A DNA stretch of 64,000 bases from Firmicutes bacterium UBA2598 (GTDB lineage: Bacteria > Bacillota > PH28-bin88), in contig DDKM01000060.1 of NCBI GenBank assembly GCA_002339345.1, positions 10,609 through 74,608 of the forward strand, given 5' to 3'. The number at the start of each line of letters is the position of its first letter. Position 1 is the first letter of the stretch. Below are positions 41,256-50,001 of this stretch, in pieces. The notes under the pieces are model-generated. The model did not search any database and had not been told where the DNA came from. It was given only the letters and a program-made list of their open reading frames with translations. The translations under genes were made by a program, and so were the position numbers.

Positions 41256-41781
41256 GGTCTGCACCCCTCCCTTCTTGCAACCTTTTGGCAGCCACCATAA
41301 CCGCCTTTACCACATTGACATACCCGGTACAACGGCACAGATTACCGGCGATGGCCTCCCGCACCTCCTGTTCGGTGGGAGAGGGGTTTTTAGCCAACAA
41401 GGCTTTGGCCGAAAGGATCATCCCCGGTGTACAGTAACCGCACTGCACTGCCGCGTGATCAATAAAGGCCTCCTGTAGGGGATCAAGGGTGTCGCCCTGT
41501 TGCACCAATCCCTCGATGGTGACAATCTCCTGCCCGTCAGCCTCCACCGCCAGTACCAGGCAAGAATTCACCGGTTTGCCATTCAAAAGCACCGTGCAAG
41601 AACCGCAATCTCCCAATTCGCAACCTTTTTTGGTCCCGGTAAGGTCCAGGTGATCCCGCAGGACATTCACCAAAAGGGTGTTGGCCTTCACCACCACCGT
41701 CCGGTGATCGCCATTGACCACCAGGTTCACCATATATCTTTTAACCCCATTCTGATCAGTAATTGCCTGCATGGTCGTCAC
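41245..41781 (-). CDS. Molybdenum hydroxylase 2Fe-2S subunit
   Basis: Small subunit of 178 residues with two 2Fe-2S clusters: the plant-type site CELGDCGSCTVLLNG with a later Cys in NSCLVL, and the helical domain CGYCTPGMILS with LCRCTGY. It passes electrons between the molybdenum site and the FAD subunit or ferredoxin. ATG codons at 41781 and 41772 are both possible starts. It sits between the FAD and large subunit genes. Confidence 0.9.
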   Translation of the reverse strand: MTTMQAITDQNGVKRYMVNLVVNGDHRTVVVKANTLLVNVLRDHLDLTGTKKGCELGDCGSCTVLLNGKPVNSCLVLAVEADGQEIVTIEGLVQQGDTLDPLQEAFIDHAAVQCGYCTPGMILSAKALLAKNPSPTEQEVREAIAGNLCRCTGYVNVVKAVMVAAKRLQEGRGADHEG

Positions 41782-41789
41782 ATCTCACC

Positions 41790-42659
41790 TCACACATGCC
41801 CTTGCTCAATTGCCCGGCGCAAGGACCGTTTGGTAAGCACCCGCACTAGGTCCCGGCGGTATTCCGCAGAGGCCCGGATGTCAGAAATAGGCTTGCATGC
41901 AGTGGCTGCTCGTATGCCTGCCTCCTCCAGCAATTCCGTGGACACAGCATTACCCACCAACCTCTCCTCCGCCTCCCGCGCCCGTATAGGGGTTGGGGCA
42001 ACAGCACCCAGCACAATTCTGGCCTCCCTGATTACCCTTTCCACCACCGTCACCGCTGCGGCCACACCAACCACCGCCAGGGCACCCGACCGGCGAAGAC
42101 CGAATTTGATATAGGTACTACCTGTGGTGGACTGGTCAGGAATCACCACCTCTGTCAGGATTTCATCATGGGCAATAACCGTTTGACCGGGCCCTGTAAA
42201 AAACTGCTCCAGGGGGAGGGTCCGCTCCCCTCCGGGTCCAACCAGAGTGACCTGGGCACCCAACGCAATCAAGATTGGCGGCAGATCGGCAGAAGGAACA
42301 GCATTGACCAGGTTGCCGCCCACCGTTCCGATGTTCCGGATCTGGTTGTTGGCCATCTGGTGAGCCGCCTCTGCTACCGACAGGTAACGCTGATGCAGCA
42401 GGGTAGAATTTACCAAATCGTTGTGGGTACACCGTGCCCCCAATATCAGCCCCTTCCCCTCAACATACCCGATGTCTGCCAGGGATCGGATATTTTTTAG
42501 CGACACCAGCGCCTTTGGAACAACCAGCTCGTGCTTCATTTTGATGAGCAAATCCGTTCCTCCCGCCAGCACCTTGGCCCCGGCCCCAAGGTCAGCCAGG
42601 ATGGCGCAGGCTTCCTGTACGCTATGGGGACAATAATAATTGAAATCCGGTAAATACAT
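41790..42659 (-). CDS. Molybdenum hydroxylase FAD subunit
   Basis: FAD-binding subunit of 289 residues (CoxM type). The flavin motifs are VLAGGTDLLIKMKH and NIGTVGGNLVNAVPSADLPP. True HcrB of Thauera has an insertion of about 40 residues with four cysteines for an extra 4Fe-4S cluster; here the stretch after PSADLPP has no such cysteines. The enzyme is therefore HCR-like but lacks that cluster. ATG 42659 follows GGAGGGGGG. It is the first gene of the operon, with a good promoter at 42743-42771. Confidence 0.87.
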   Translation of the reverse strand: MYLPDFNYYCPHSVQEACAILADLGAGAKVLAGGTDLLIKMKHELVVPKALVSLKNIRSLADIGYVEGKGLILGARCTHNDLVNSTLLHQRYLSVAEAAHQMANNQIRNIGTVGGNLVNAVPSADLPPILIALGAQVTLVGPGGERTLPLEQFFTGPGQTVIAHDEILTEVVIPDQSTTGSTYIKFGLRRSGALAVVGVAAAVTVVERVIREARIVLGAVAPTPIRAREAEERLVGNAVSTELLEEAGIRAATACKPISDIRASAEYRRDLVRVLTKRSLRRAIEQGHV

Positions 42660-42742
42660 GGCTTTACCCCCCTCCCGGATAAACCGGACCATTCTCACCC
42701 CAACCGCCGTTCTCCCCAGTAAACACCCATTCGTTATAATAA

Positions 42743-42771
42743 ATTATGCGTCTCCCATTCTTTACCGTCAA
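42743..42771 (-). promoter_or_regulatory. Promoter of the molybdenum hydroxylase operon
   Basis: On the minus strand TTGACG (42771-42766), a 17-base spacer and CATAAT (42748-42743). The leader to ATG 42659 is about 77 bases. Confidence 0.65.
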
Positions 42772-42780
42772 GAAAATTCT
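42771..42780. promoter_or_regulatory. Candidate operator AGAAWWTTCT, site 1
   Basis: AGAAAATTCT sits directly upstream of, and touching, the -35 box of the minus-strand hydroxylase promoter. An identical ten-mer touches the -35 of the divergent plus-strand promoter at 42905-42914. The near-palindrome is a candidate site for the operon's IclR regulator. Confidence 0.4.
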
Positions 42781-42904
42781 GAAAACATATTTCCCCATTT
42801 TTTACACCGCAAATTTTCGGTAAAGGTGTTCACCCAAACAGGGTACACCCCGCAACGGGGATCCCTCCCCTACTTTTCATGCTTTTTAGCGATGGCTTTA
42901 TTTC

Positions 42905-42914
42905 AGAAAATTCT
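42905..42914. promoter_or_regulatory. Candidate operator AGAAWWTTCT, site 2
   Basis: Second exact copy of AGAAAATTCT, overlapping the first base of the plus-strand -35 box (TTTACA, 42914-42919). It is placed the same way relative to its promoter as site 1. Confidence 0.4.
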
Positions 42915-42941
42915 TTACAGTTATTTTTAGGATCATATTAC
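42914..42941 (+). promoter_or_regulatory. Promoter for the 2-hydroxyacid dehydrogenase gene group
   Basis: TTTACA (42914-42919), a 16-base spacer and TATTAC (42936-42941). The leader to ATG 43067 would be about 119 bases. The rest of the 407-base region 42660-43066 shows no gene. Confidence 0.45.
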
Positions 42942-43066
42942 ATTGCACTTCCTTTTGGAGCAGTAGGACGGTTTTACGGCAGGAAACATTGGACGGAAAA
43001 CCCGGTAGGAAGGTCACGCCGTACCCGTTGCCAGGAAAATCTGATCCAAAAAGGAGGACAAGGAAA

Positions 43067-44068
43067 ATGCAGACTACCATCCTCATCATCCAGGAAGAGG
43101 CAGAAAAGTACGCCGCCATGATCGAAAGGAGTTTTTCCCAGCAAATTAATGATGGCACGATCAAATTGGTTTTGTGCAAGGATGAACTGGCTATCCCGGA
43201 AGACGTGAGTGATGTCAATATTATCGGGACCTGGCCCCTGATAAAACAGATCCCGCAAATGAAAAACTTAAAGTGGGTGATGACCTTCAGTTCAGGGGTG
43301 GACCACTGGGAGAAATCCGGCCTCCTACCCCGGGAAATACCACTGGTCCATGTGCCGGGCGGTTCCGGTGTGCCGGTCGCGGAATTTGTGATTGGGTTAA
43401 TGTTGAACCACGTCAAGCATTACGATAAGATTTGGAAAAACCAAAGGACCAGGGTGTTCGAACGCATTCAAGGCCAGGAACTCCATGGCAAAACCCTGGG
43501 CATCATCGGCCTGGGCGGCATCGGCCGGGAAATTGCCAAGCGGGCCAAAGCCTTTGATATGACCGTGATTGGCACGGATTTGGTCCCGGAAGTGCCCTGG
43601 GTGGATAAAGTATATCCCGTAGACCAGTTTGAAACTGTTTTACGGGTGAGTGATTTTGTGGTGCTGGCCTGCCCGGAAACCAAGGAAACCATCAATATGA
43701 TGGATGAGATGCGCTTTAGACTGATGAAACCAACTGCCTTTTTGATTAATTGTGCCCGCGGATCACTGGTAGTGAAGGAAGCCCTGATCAAGGCTCTGGA
43801 AGAGGAGTGGATTGCCGGGGCATCCATCGACACCTTCTGGATTAAAAACCCCCTTCCCTCCTACCTACCCCCGGATGACTCCCTTTGGCAAACCAAGAAT
43901 GTTTTCCTAAGCCCACACATTTCCAGCTGGACTGACATGTATGCCGTCCGCTTCGGGCAGGTGTTCGTGGAAAACATCGCCCGTCATTTGCATAACGAAC
44001 CATTGATCAGCGTCGCGCCCGGTTTTGGCGTAAACTCCGATGTGGTTTTCAGCCGGAAAATCGGATAG
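43067..44068 (+). CDS. D-2-hydroxyacid dehydrogenase
   Basis: NAD-dependent D-isomer-specific dehydrogenase of 333 residues. The nucleotide motif is LGIIGLGGIGREIAKRAKAF; the catalytic Arg is in CARGSLV and the catalytic His in LSPHISSW. It reduces a 2-oxoacid or oxidises a D-2-hydroxyacid; near IorAB and arylacid-CoA ligase genes, an aryl lactate or aryl pyruvate is a possible substrate, by inference only. ATG 43067 follows AAGGAGGA. It heads a plus-strand group with a ligase and a symporter. Confidence 0.87.
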   Translation: MQTTILIIQEEAEKYAAMIERSFSQQINDGTIKLVLCKDELAIPEDVSDVNIIGTWPLIKQIPQMKNLKWVMTFSSGVDHWEKSGLLPREIPLVHVPGGSGVPVAEFVIGLMLNHVKHYDKIWKNQRTRVFERIQGQELHGKTLGIIGLGGIGREIAKRAKAFDMTVIGTDLVPEVPWVDKVYPVDQFETVLRVSDFVVLACPETKETINMMDEMRFRLMKPTAFLINCARGSLVVKEALIKALEEEWIAGASIDTFWIKNPLPSYLPPDDSLWQTKNVFLSPHISSWTDMYAVRFGQVFVENIARHLHNEPLISVAPGFGVNSDVVFSRKIG

Positions 44069-44162
44069 GCCATCAATAGTTTAGGGGCGGGTTAAAATGC
44101 AAGTAAGGGATGTTTTTAGATAATACGGAATTTTTAGAAATAATATGGTTGGGGGAGAGGAT

Positions 44163-45488
44163 ATGAGAGGTAAAACACAGAATTTAATTTGGAACCGGGA
44201 AGCGGAGACCATGCCGCCCCAAGAAAAGCGGCAAATCCAACTACAAAGGTTGCAACAAGCGGTGAAACATGCCTATGAAAACGTGCCATTTTACCGCCGC
44301 TCCTTTGAAGCCAGAAATCTTACCCCGGAGGATATTAAGTCCCTACAGGACCTTGAAAGATTTCCCTTTACCGTAAAAACAGATTTGCGGGACAACTACC
44401 CCTTTGCCCTTTTCGCCACCCCCATGAAAAACATCGTCCGGCTGCACGCTTCCAGCGGTACCACCGGTAAACCAATTGTGGGAGCATACACCAGGGCGGA
44501 TCTGGATCTTTGGTCAGAGGTAATGGCCAGGGCAATGGCGGCTGCAGGGATCACCGAAAAGGATATCGTGCATAACGCCTATGGATATGGCTTATTTACA
44601 GGCGGCATGGGTTTCCATTACGGTGCGGAAAAGATCGGGGCCACCGTGGTACCGGTGGCCGGTGGTTTTACCAAGCGCCAGGTGATGCTCTGGCAGGATT
44701 TCCAGCCGACGGTGCTCGCCTGCACCCCTTCCTTTGCCCTGGTCCTGGCAGAAACGGCAGCCGAAATGGGTATTAATCCCCCTAAGGAATTACAGCTGAG
44801 GGTGGGGATGTTCGGGGCGGAGCCGTGGACGGAACAAATGCGGCGGGAGATTGAAAACAGCCTCGGGCTGGAATCTTTCAACCACTATGGACTGACGGAA
44901 TTAATCGGCCCCGGGGTGTCTTCGGAATGTATTTACCACAATGGTATGCATATCCAGGACGATCATTTCCTGCCAGAAATCATTGACCCGGAAACCGGCG
45001 AAACTTTACCACCCGGGCAGAGTGGTGAACTGGTCTTCACCAGCCTGACCAAGGAGGCCTTTCCGGTAATCCGGTACCGAACCAGGGATATTACCAGCCT
45101 GGACCCGGAACCATGTCCCTGTGGCAGGACAACAGCCAGAATGAACCAGATCACCGGCCGGTCCGATGACATGCTGATCATCCGTGGTGTCAACGTTTTC
45201 CCATCACAAATCGAGGCGGTGATCCTCAATCACAAAGATGTAGTCCCACAATACATGATTGTGGTGGATAGGGTGCGGAATCTGGATCAAATAGAGATCC
45301 AGGTGGAGGCAGTCGACGACCTCTACCAGAGGGGTGAGCAAAAACTACAGGAAGTCAGCGACCAGTTGCAAAGGGATCTGATCCAAACCCTGGGCATTTC
45401 CGCAAGGGTGGTTATTGTTCCGCCCAGAAGCATTGCCCGCAGCGAAGGCAAGGCCAAGCGAGTACTGGATAGACGAAACCTGGCATAA
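44163..45488 (+). CDS. Phenylacetate-CoA ligase family protein
   Basis: ANL-type aryl-CoA ligase of 441 residues, PaaK type. It has LHASSGTTGKPIVGAYTRAD, AYGYGLFTGGMGFHYGAE, SFNHYGLTELIGPG, YRTRDI with CPCGRTTARM, and DDMLIIRGVNVFPSQIEAV. It activates phenylacetate or a related acid such as benzoate to its CoA thioester. It is the nearest candidate for feeding the bzd pathway, whose operon lacks a ligase. ATG 44163 follows GGGGGAG at short spacing. Confidence 0.87.
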   Translation: MRGKTQNLIWNREAETMPPQEKRQIQLQRLQQAVKHAYENVPFYRRSFEARNLTPEDIKSLQDLERFPFTVKTDLRDNYPFALFATPMKNIVRLHASSGTTGKPIVGAYTRADLDLWSEVMARAMAAAGITEKDIVHNAYGYGLFTGGMGFHYGAEKIGATVVPVAGGFTKRQVMLWQDFQPTVLACTPSFALVLAETAAEMGINPPKELQLRVGMFGAEPWTEQMRREIENSLGLESFNHYGLTELIGPGVSSECIYHNGMHIQDDHFLPEIIDPETGETLPPGQSGELVFTSLTKEAFPVIRYRTRDITSLDPEPCPCGRTTARMNQITGRSDDMLIIRGVNVFPSQIEAVILNHKDVVPQYMIVVDRVRNLDQIEIQVEAVDDLYQRGEQKLQEVSDQLQRDLIQTLGISARVVIVPPRSIARSEGKAKRVLDRRNLA

Positions 45489-45609
45489 ACGGCATGTGAT
45501 TTCTCCGCATAGATGCCGCAGAGCACAAAAGTTTGGGTAAAGGGGGGATTGGGGAAAGAAGTTTTTAGCCAGGTTCGGTCGCAGCTTAGTCTGAAAGGGG
45601 AGGTATCCA

Positions 45610-45726
45610 ATGCTGGGAATGGCGGACGGCTGGACGGCACTGGTATGGATTCTGAACATCGTCTCCATGCTGGTGTGTGTCATCTACGGATTGCTAAACT
45701 GGAACAAGGGGGGTGAGGAGTGGTGA
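45610..45726 (+). CDS. Symporter small accessory protein
   Basis: A 38-residue protein with one membrane helix: MLGMADGWTALVWILNIVSM, then a short tail ending NWNKGGEEW. It has a strong ribosome binding site, AAAGGGGAGGT (45594-45604). Its stop codon overlaps the GTG start of the sodium:solute symporter, so the two are translated together. Tiny helices of this kind directly ahead of SSS-family symporter genes are known as symporter small accessory proteins; they probably bind the symporter. Confidence 0.8.
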   Translation: MLGMADGWTALVWILNIVSMLVCVIYGLLNWNKGGEEW

Positions 45727-47336
45727 ATCTAGGTATTCTCGCAGTGATTTTGGTAGTATACATCGGTATTGTAAGTTACCTGACCTACCTCGGCTCCCAG
45801 CAGACAAAGAACGTGGAAGACTATGCAGTTGCCGGGCGGCGCATGTCGGGGTGGATTATGGCCTTGTCCTACGCCTCCACCTTTATCAGTACTTCGGCCA
45901 TTGTGGGATTCGGCGGAGCAGCCGGTGTCTTCGGCTTCACCCTATTATGGCTTGCTTTGTTGAACTCTTTTGTGGGAATTTTTATTGCCTTCGTATTTAT
46001 GGGGGATCCCATCCGCCGCATGGCCAATAACCTCGGATCCCATACCCTGGCTGCCATGCTGGGTGAGCGTTACCAGTCCAAGTTTATCACCTGGTTCATC
46101 GGCTTGATGATCTTCCTGTTAATGCCTGCATACTCCGGGGTGGTACTGGTGGGCGGCGCCCGTTTCATGCAGGAAGCGCTGCAGATCAATTACCAGCTGG
46201 CCCTGGTAGTGTTGGCGGTAATCGTCGCCCTTTATGTCAGTTGGGGCGGGCTGAAGGGCGTCATGTACGCCGATGCCTTCATGTGCGGCATGATGCTTTT
46301 GGGAATGGTGTTATTGCTATTTAAAACCTACTCCATCGTGGGCGGTGTGCTCGCCGGACACCAAGCCCTGACCAATATGGCCAACCTGGTACCGGAGAAC
46401 CTAGCCAAAGGAGGCCACCTGGGCTGGACGGCAATGCCCAAATGGGGATCACCCATCTGGTGGACTGTCATCAGCACCATCGTGATGGGTGTCGGAATTG
46501 GCGTGCTGGCCCAGCCGCAGCTGACCTTGCGCTTCCTGACGGTACCCAGCCGGCAGGCCCTGAACAGGGCAGTGCTGGCCGGCGGCATCAGCCTGTTTTT
46601 CTTCACCGGCACAGCCTTTATGGTTGGTCCCCTCACCAACGTGTATTTCTTCCAAACCACCGGCAAGGTTGCCATTGCGGCGGCCGGTGGTAACATCGAC
46701 CTGATCATTCCAACCTTCATTAACAGCGTGATGCCCACCGCCTACATTTACCTGTTCATGATCACATTGCTTTCCGCAGCCCTGACCACGGTGCTGGGCC
46801 TAATCCATGTACAAAGCGTGGCCTTCTCCCAGGATTTGTTGGCGACCTGGGGTGTCAAGTCCAACCCCATGATCCTGGCCAAGGTTGGGGTATATGTGGG
46901 TACCCTGGGTGCTGTGGTGATGGCTTTTATCCTGCCTCCCAGCATCATCGCCCGGGCAACCGCCTTCTGGTTCGGCATCTGTGCCGCCGGTATTCTACCC
47001 ACCTTACTGGGTGCTGTGTTCTGGCGGCGGGTGACCAAGGCAGCGGCTGTTGCTAGCGTGGCTTCCGGCTATGGGGTGTCCATTTTCGGGTTTGTTTTCC
47101 TACATGCATCGGAGGCAGTACCCTTTGGCATCAGCAAGTTGCTATTCGGCAAACCGACCCTGCTGCCTTTCCCCTGGACCCATGTGGACCCGCTGTTCTA
47201 CAGTATCCTGGTGTCAACAGCGGTGCTGATCATCGTCTCCTTCCTAACCAAGCCCTTACCGGAAGAACACCTGGCCAAATGTTTCCGCGGGTTTGGAAAG
47301 CGGGGCACACCGGCAGCGGAACAGGTTAGTGCCTAA
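45720..47336 (+). CDS. Sodium:solute symporter family protein
   Basis: Inner-membrane transporter of 538 residues with about thirteen hydrophobic helices (SSS family). Characteristic parts are VEDYAVAGRRMSGWIMALSY, FISTSAIVGFGGAAGVFGF, and YVSWGGLKGVMYADAFM. The substrate is probably an organic acid taken up with sodium; neighbouring ligase and dehydrogenase genes suggest an aromatic or hydroxy acid. The GTG at 45720 overlaps the small accessory gene, with GGGGGGTGAGGA as ribosome binding site. Confidence 0.88.
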   Translation: MVNLGILAVILVVYIGIVSYLTYLGSQQTKNVEDYAVAGRRMSGWIMALSYASTFISTSAIVGFGGAAGVFGFTLLWLALLNSFVGIFIAFVFMGDPIRRMANNLGSHTLAAMLGERYQSKFITWFIGLMIFLLMPAYSGVVLVGGARFMQEALQINYQLALVVLAVIVALYVSWGGLKGVMYADAFMCGMMLLGMVLLLFKTYSIVGGVLAGHQALTNMANLVPENLAKGGHLGWTAMPKWGSPIWWTVISTIVMGVGIGVLAQPQLTLRFLTVPSRQALNRAVLAGGISLFFFTGTAFMVGPLTNVYFFQTTGKVAIAAAGGNIDLIIPTFINSVMPTAYIYLFMITLLSAALTTVLGLIHVQSVAFSQDLLATWGVKSNPMILAKVGVYVGTLGAVVMAFILPPSIIARATAFWFGICAAGILPTLLGAVFWRRVTKAAAVASVASGYGVSIFGFVFLHASEAVPFGISKLLFGKPTLLPFPWTHVDPLFYSILVSTAVLIIVSFLTKPLPEEHLAKCFRGFGKRGTPAAEQVSA

Positions 47337-47359
47337 CCACCAATGACAGAAATTCAAAA

Positions 47360-47384
47360 GGGGCCGGTGGCTACCGCCGGCCCC
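47360..47384 (+). terminator. GC-rich hairpin after the symporter gene
   Basis: GGGGCCGGTGG (47360-47370) pairs with CCGCCGGCCCC (47374-47384) around a three-base loop. No T run follows, so it may stabilise the upstream mRNA or attenuate reading into the amidohydrolase gene. Confidence 0.45.
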
Positions 47385-47416
47385 TATCCAAATTCCAAAG
47401 AAAAGGAAGGCCTCCA

Positions 47417-48289
47417 ATGACAAGTATGGTGATTGATTTCCACACACACCCCATCTACTACCAAAAGTACACTCCTTCAGCAGAAGGTTGGATCCAAAAG
47501 GTACACCAGCTGTCCGGGGATGAATGGCAGAGCTTTGTCCAGACTTATTCCGACCCCTCTTTTTTTAGCCGACACCTTAAGGATAACGGAGTGGATTATG
47601 CAGTGGTGATGGCCGAACTCAGCCCCATTACCACCGGGATTTGTCCCAATGAGTATGTGGCAGAGTTTTGTCGGGGCCAGGACAGGCTGATCCCCTTTGC
47701 CAGCCTGAACCCGTATCTATTGTCCAATCCCCGGCAGGAGCTATGGCACCTGGTCCGGGAATACGGTTTCCGCGGACTAAAACTTTACCCGACCTATCAC
47801 TACTTTTATCCCAATGATCCCATGCTCTACCCCATTTACGCCAAGGCGGAAGAACTTCAAATACCGGTAATGGTACATACCGGTTCTTCCATCTTTCGGG
47901 GAGCCCGGCTAAAATACGGTGACCCGTTATACCTTGATGATGTGGCGGTGGATTTTCCCGATCTCAAGATTGTCCTTGTACATAGCGGCAGGGGCTTCTG
48001 GTATGACCGGGCCTTTCTGCTGGCCCGCCTGCATACCAACGTGTATATGGAAATCGCCGGCCTACCCCCCCAGCACCTGTTGGAATATTTTCCCGAGCTG
48101 GAACGCAATGGCGACAAGATCATTTTTGGATCGGACTGGCCTGGTGTTACCAGTATCACAAAAAACATTGAAACCATCCGCCAGCTGCCTATAGACCAAT
48201 TCGTTAAGGAAAAACTCCTGGGGTTGACTGCCGCCAGGCTTCTTGGCATTGACGTGACCGTGGATTCATGGAAAGATCCCGGAACATAA
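47417..48289 (+). CDS. Amidohydrolase family 2 protein
   Basis: TIM-barrel metal enzyme of 290 residues. The HxH pair lies in VIDFHTHPIYY, the barrel His in VMVHTGSSIF and VLVHSGRGFW, and the catalytic Asp in IFGSDWPGV. The family includes aromatic acid decarboxylases (gamma-resorcylate, ACMSD) and hydrolases. Given the aromatic context, a hydroxybenzoate decarboxylase or lactone hydrolase is possible but unproven. ATG 47417 has AAAGGAAGG some ten bases upstream. It is the last plus-strand gene of the group. Confidence 0.8.
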   Translation: MTSMVIDFHTHPIYYQKYTPSAEGWIQKVHQLSGDEWQSFVQTYSDPSFFSRHLKDNGVDYAVVMAELSPITTGICPNEYVAEFCRGQDRLIPFASLNPYLLSNPRQELWHLVREYGFRGLKLYPTYHYFYPNDPMLYPIYAKAEELQIPVMVHTGSSIFRGARLKYGDPLYLDDVAVDFPDLKIVLVHSGRGFWYDRAFLLARLHTNVYMEIAGLPPQHLLEYFPELERNGDKIIFGSDWPGVTSITKNIETIRQLPIDQFVKEKLLGLTAARLLGIDVTVDSWKDPGT

Positions 48290-48292
48290 AGC

Positions 48293-49084
48293 TCACGAAA
48301 TATCCAAGTGTTCCACGTTTACCCTTTGGTTCAACAGTTTTGCGATAACCTCCCCCACTTTGAAGGGGTCTCCGCTGGTAAAGAACCTGGCCCAGCCCTG
48401 CCTTTGTCTATCAGCTAACAGGTTCTGGTGAGCCAAAACCCTAACCACATGTGCCGCAACAGCCTCACCGGTATCTATGACTTGCACTGCCGGCCCGGCA
48501 ATCCTTTCCACCAGTTGACGTAAAAAGGGATAATGGGTACAGCCCAACACAATGGTGTCGGAACCGTGACCCAACAGGGGATCCAGGTAGCGGTGAAGCA
48601 ACTCTTCTACCTCGGGGCCGGTAGTTTTCCCCTCCTCCACCAGTTCCACCAAACCCGGACAGGGCTGGGTAAGGACCTCCACATGGTGGCCAAACCGCTC
48701 CACCAAGGATTCAAACCTACCGCTGGACAGGGTGACTGCCGTCGCCATAACTCCGATTTTACCGTTTTTTGTCAAAGCCACGGCCGGCTTGACGGCCGGT
48801 TCCATACCCACCACTGGCACCGGTAACCACTCCCGCAAGGTCTCCAGCCCGGCACTGGAGGTGGTGTTACTGGCCACCACCACCATCTTGGCCCCCTGTG
48901 CCACCAAAAAATCACCAAGGGCCACCGCCCTTCGGGCAACCACTTCCGGTGGCCGGGAACCATAAGGGCAATAGGCGGAATCAGCGAAATAGAAGATGTC
49001 TTCCCGGGGCAACAACCGCTGGATTTCTACCATTACAGAAAGCCCACCCACCCCGGAATCAAAAATGCCTATGGGTCTGTCCAT
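48293..49084 (-). CDS. murI: Glutamate racemase family protein with Cys-to-Ser change
   Basis: MurI homologue of 263 residues. It opens MDRPIGIFDSGVGGLSVMVE with the catalytic Asp and has Cys182 in VLGCTHYPFL as one acid/base. The other catalytic cysteine, normally in a CNT motif, is Ser72 here (VVVASNTTSSAG, codon AGT). Normal enzymes use both Cys to interconvert L- and D-glutamate for peptidoglycan. The change could lower or alter activity, or the gene may have a new role near the 5-oxoproline operon. ATG 49084 follows GGGAGCGG; the cwlD gene lies 40 bases upstream. Confidence 0.85.
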   Translation of the reverse strand: MDRPIGIFDSGVGGLSVMVEIQRLLPREDIFYFADSAYCPYGSRPPEVVARRAVALGDFLVAQGAKMVVVASNTTSSAGLETLREWLPVPVVGMEPAVKPAVALTKNGKIGVMATAVTLSSGRFESLVERFGHHVEVLTQPCPGLVELVEEGKTTGPEVEELLHRYLDPLLGHGSDTIVLGCTHYPFLRQLVERIAGPAVQVIDTGEAVAAHVVRVLAHQNLLADRQRQGWARFFTSGDPFKVGEVIAKLLNQRVNVEHLDIS

Positions 49085-49124
49085 TAGCCCGCTCCCCTGT
49101 CATGAAAATCGCCAACTGCAGTTT

Positions 49125-49901
49125 CTACACAGGTTCTTTTCCACATGGCAGCCCCTTCCCCTGCCAGTACCCCCACATATTTTTATCCCCATTGGTCAGC
49201 AGATAATTGACGATGCCTGTAGCTATGGATGCAGCCATCTGTTGCAAAAAGGCTGGATCCTGTAACTTAGCCCGGTCGATAGGATTGGAAATAAATCCAA
49301 TTTCCAGTATTACCACGGGATTATCGGCTTCCCGCAATATTAAAAGATTGGTGCGCGGTACCGGTGCGGGGTGATTGAGTTGCTGCACCTTTTGTACTTC
49401 CTCAAGAATAGAAGCGGCCAGCATCCGCCCCTGCTCATTATCCTTGCCGTAAAAGATAAGGGCTCCCTGCTGCTGTGGATCCTGGACTGAGTTGACGTGG
49501 ATGCTCACCGCTACCTTGCCTTGGCGTACCATTTGCAGCCTAGCCAATAGATCCCGGCGATGCCTGCCCTTTGCAGGACCCGGACCAGCCACATCCCGGT
49601 CCCCCTCCCTGGTCAACCCTACCTCCACGCCTTTAGCTACCAACAAATCCCTCACTGTCAGGGCCAGGGTCAGGGTAATATTCTTTTCCATTAGCTCCTC
49701 ACCAATATTGGCCCCCCCATCCACCCCGCCATGCCCTGGGTCCAGCACCACAGTGGGGTGCCAGTTGCTAAGATCACTGGTTACCGGCACAAGGACATGC
49801 CACAAAAACACAGTGCCCAACCACAAGATACAGACAAGCAACCCTAGCATGCCCAGAGCCTTCCAGCGTGATAACACCATTACCCGCCGGTATGTCATCA
49901 T
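49125..49901 (-). CDS. cwlD: N-acetylmuramoyl-L-alanine amidase, CwlD type
   Basis: Zinc amidase of 258 residues with an N-terminal membrane segment (LGMLGLLVCILWLGTVFLW). The Amidase_3 domain has the zinc ligands in VVLDPGHGGVDGG, the Glu in ELMEKNITL, His in SIHVNS and the catalytic Glu in VILEIGFISNP. CwlD makes muramic delta-lactam in spore cortex, so its presence suggests an endospore former. ATG 49901 follows GGGGGTGA. It is followed by the racemase homologue. Confidence 0.88.
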   Translation of the reverse strand: MMTYRRVMVLSRWKALGMLGLLVCILWLGTVFLWHVLVPVTSDLSNWHPTVVLDPGHGGVDGGANIGEELMEKNITLTLALTVRDLLVAKGVEVGLTREGDRDVAGPGPAKGRHRRDLLARLQMVRQGKVAVSIHVNSVQDPQQQGALIFYGKDNEQGRMLAASILEEVQKVQQLNHPAPVPRTNLLILREADNPVVILEIGFISNPIDRAKLQDPAFLQQMAASIATGIVNYLLTNGDKNMWGYWQGKGLPCGKEPV

Positions 49902-49974
49902 TTCACCCCCATCACCCTTTACGGCAATTATATTGGGGACCGGTGACGACCATACCGCCCACCATCAAAGATCA

Positions 49975-50001
49975 GGGGATCCCTGCCAGACAGGGATCCC
50001 C
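49975..50001. terminator. Perfect hairpin downstream of the pxp operon
   Basis: GGGGATCCCTG (49975-49985) and CAGGGATCCCC (49991-50001) form an 11-base stem with a five-base loop. T richness is low on both strands. With repeat copy 2 it likely separates the pxp operon from cwlD. Confidence 0.5.

Noticed and set aside
42660..43066. A hidden gene in the divergent region
   Set aside because: Both strands have stops in all frames at short intervals; only promoter-like and operator-like signals are found.
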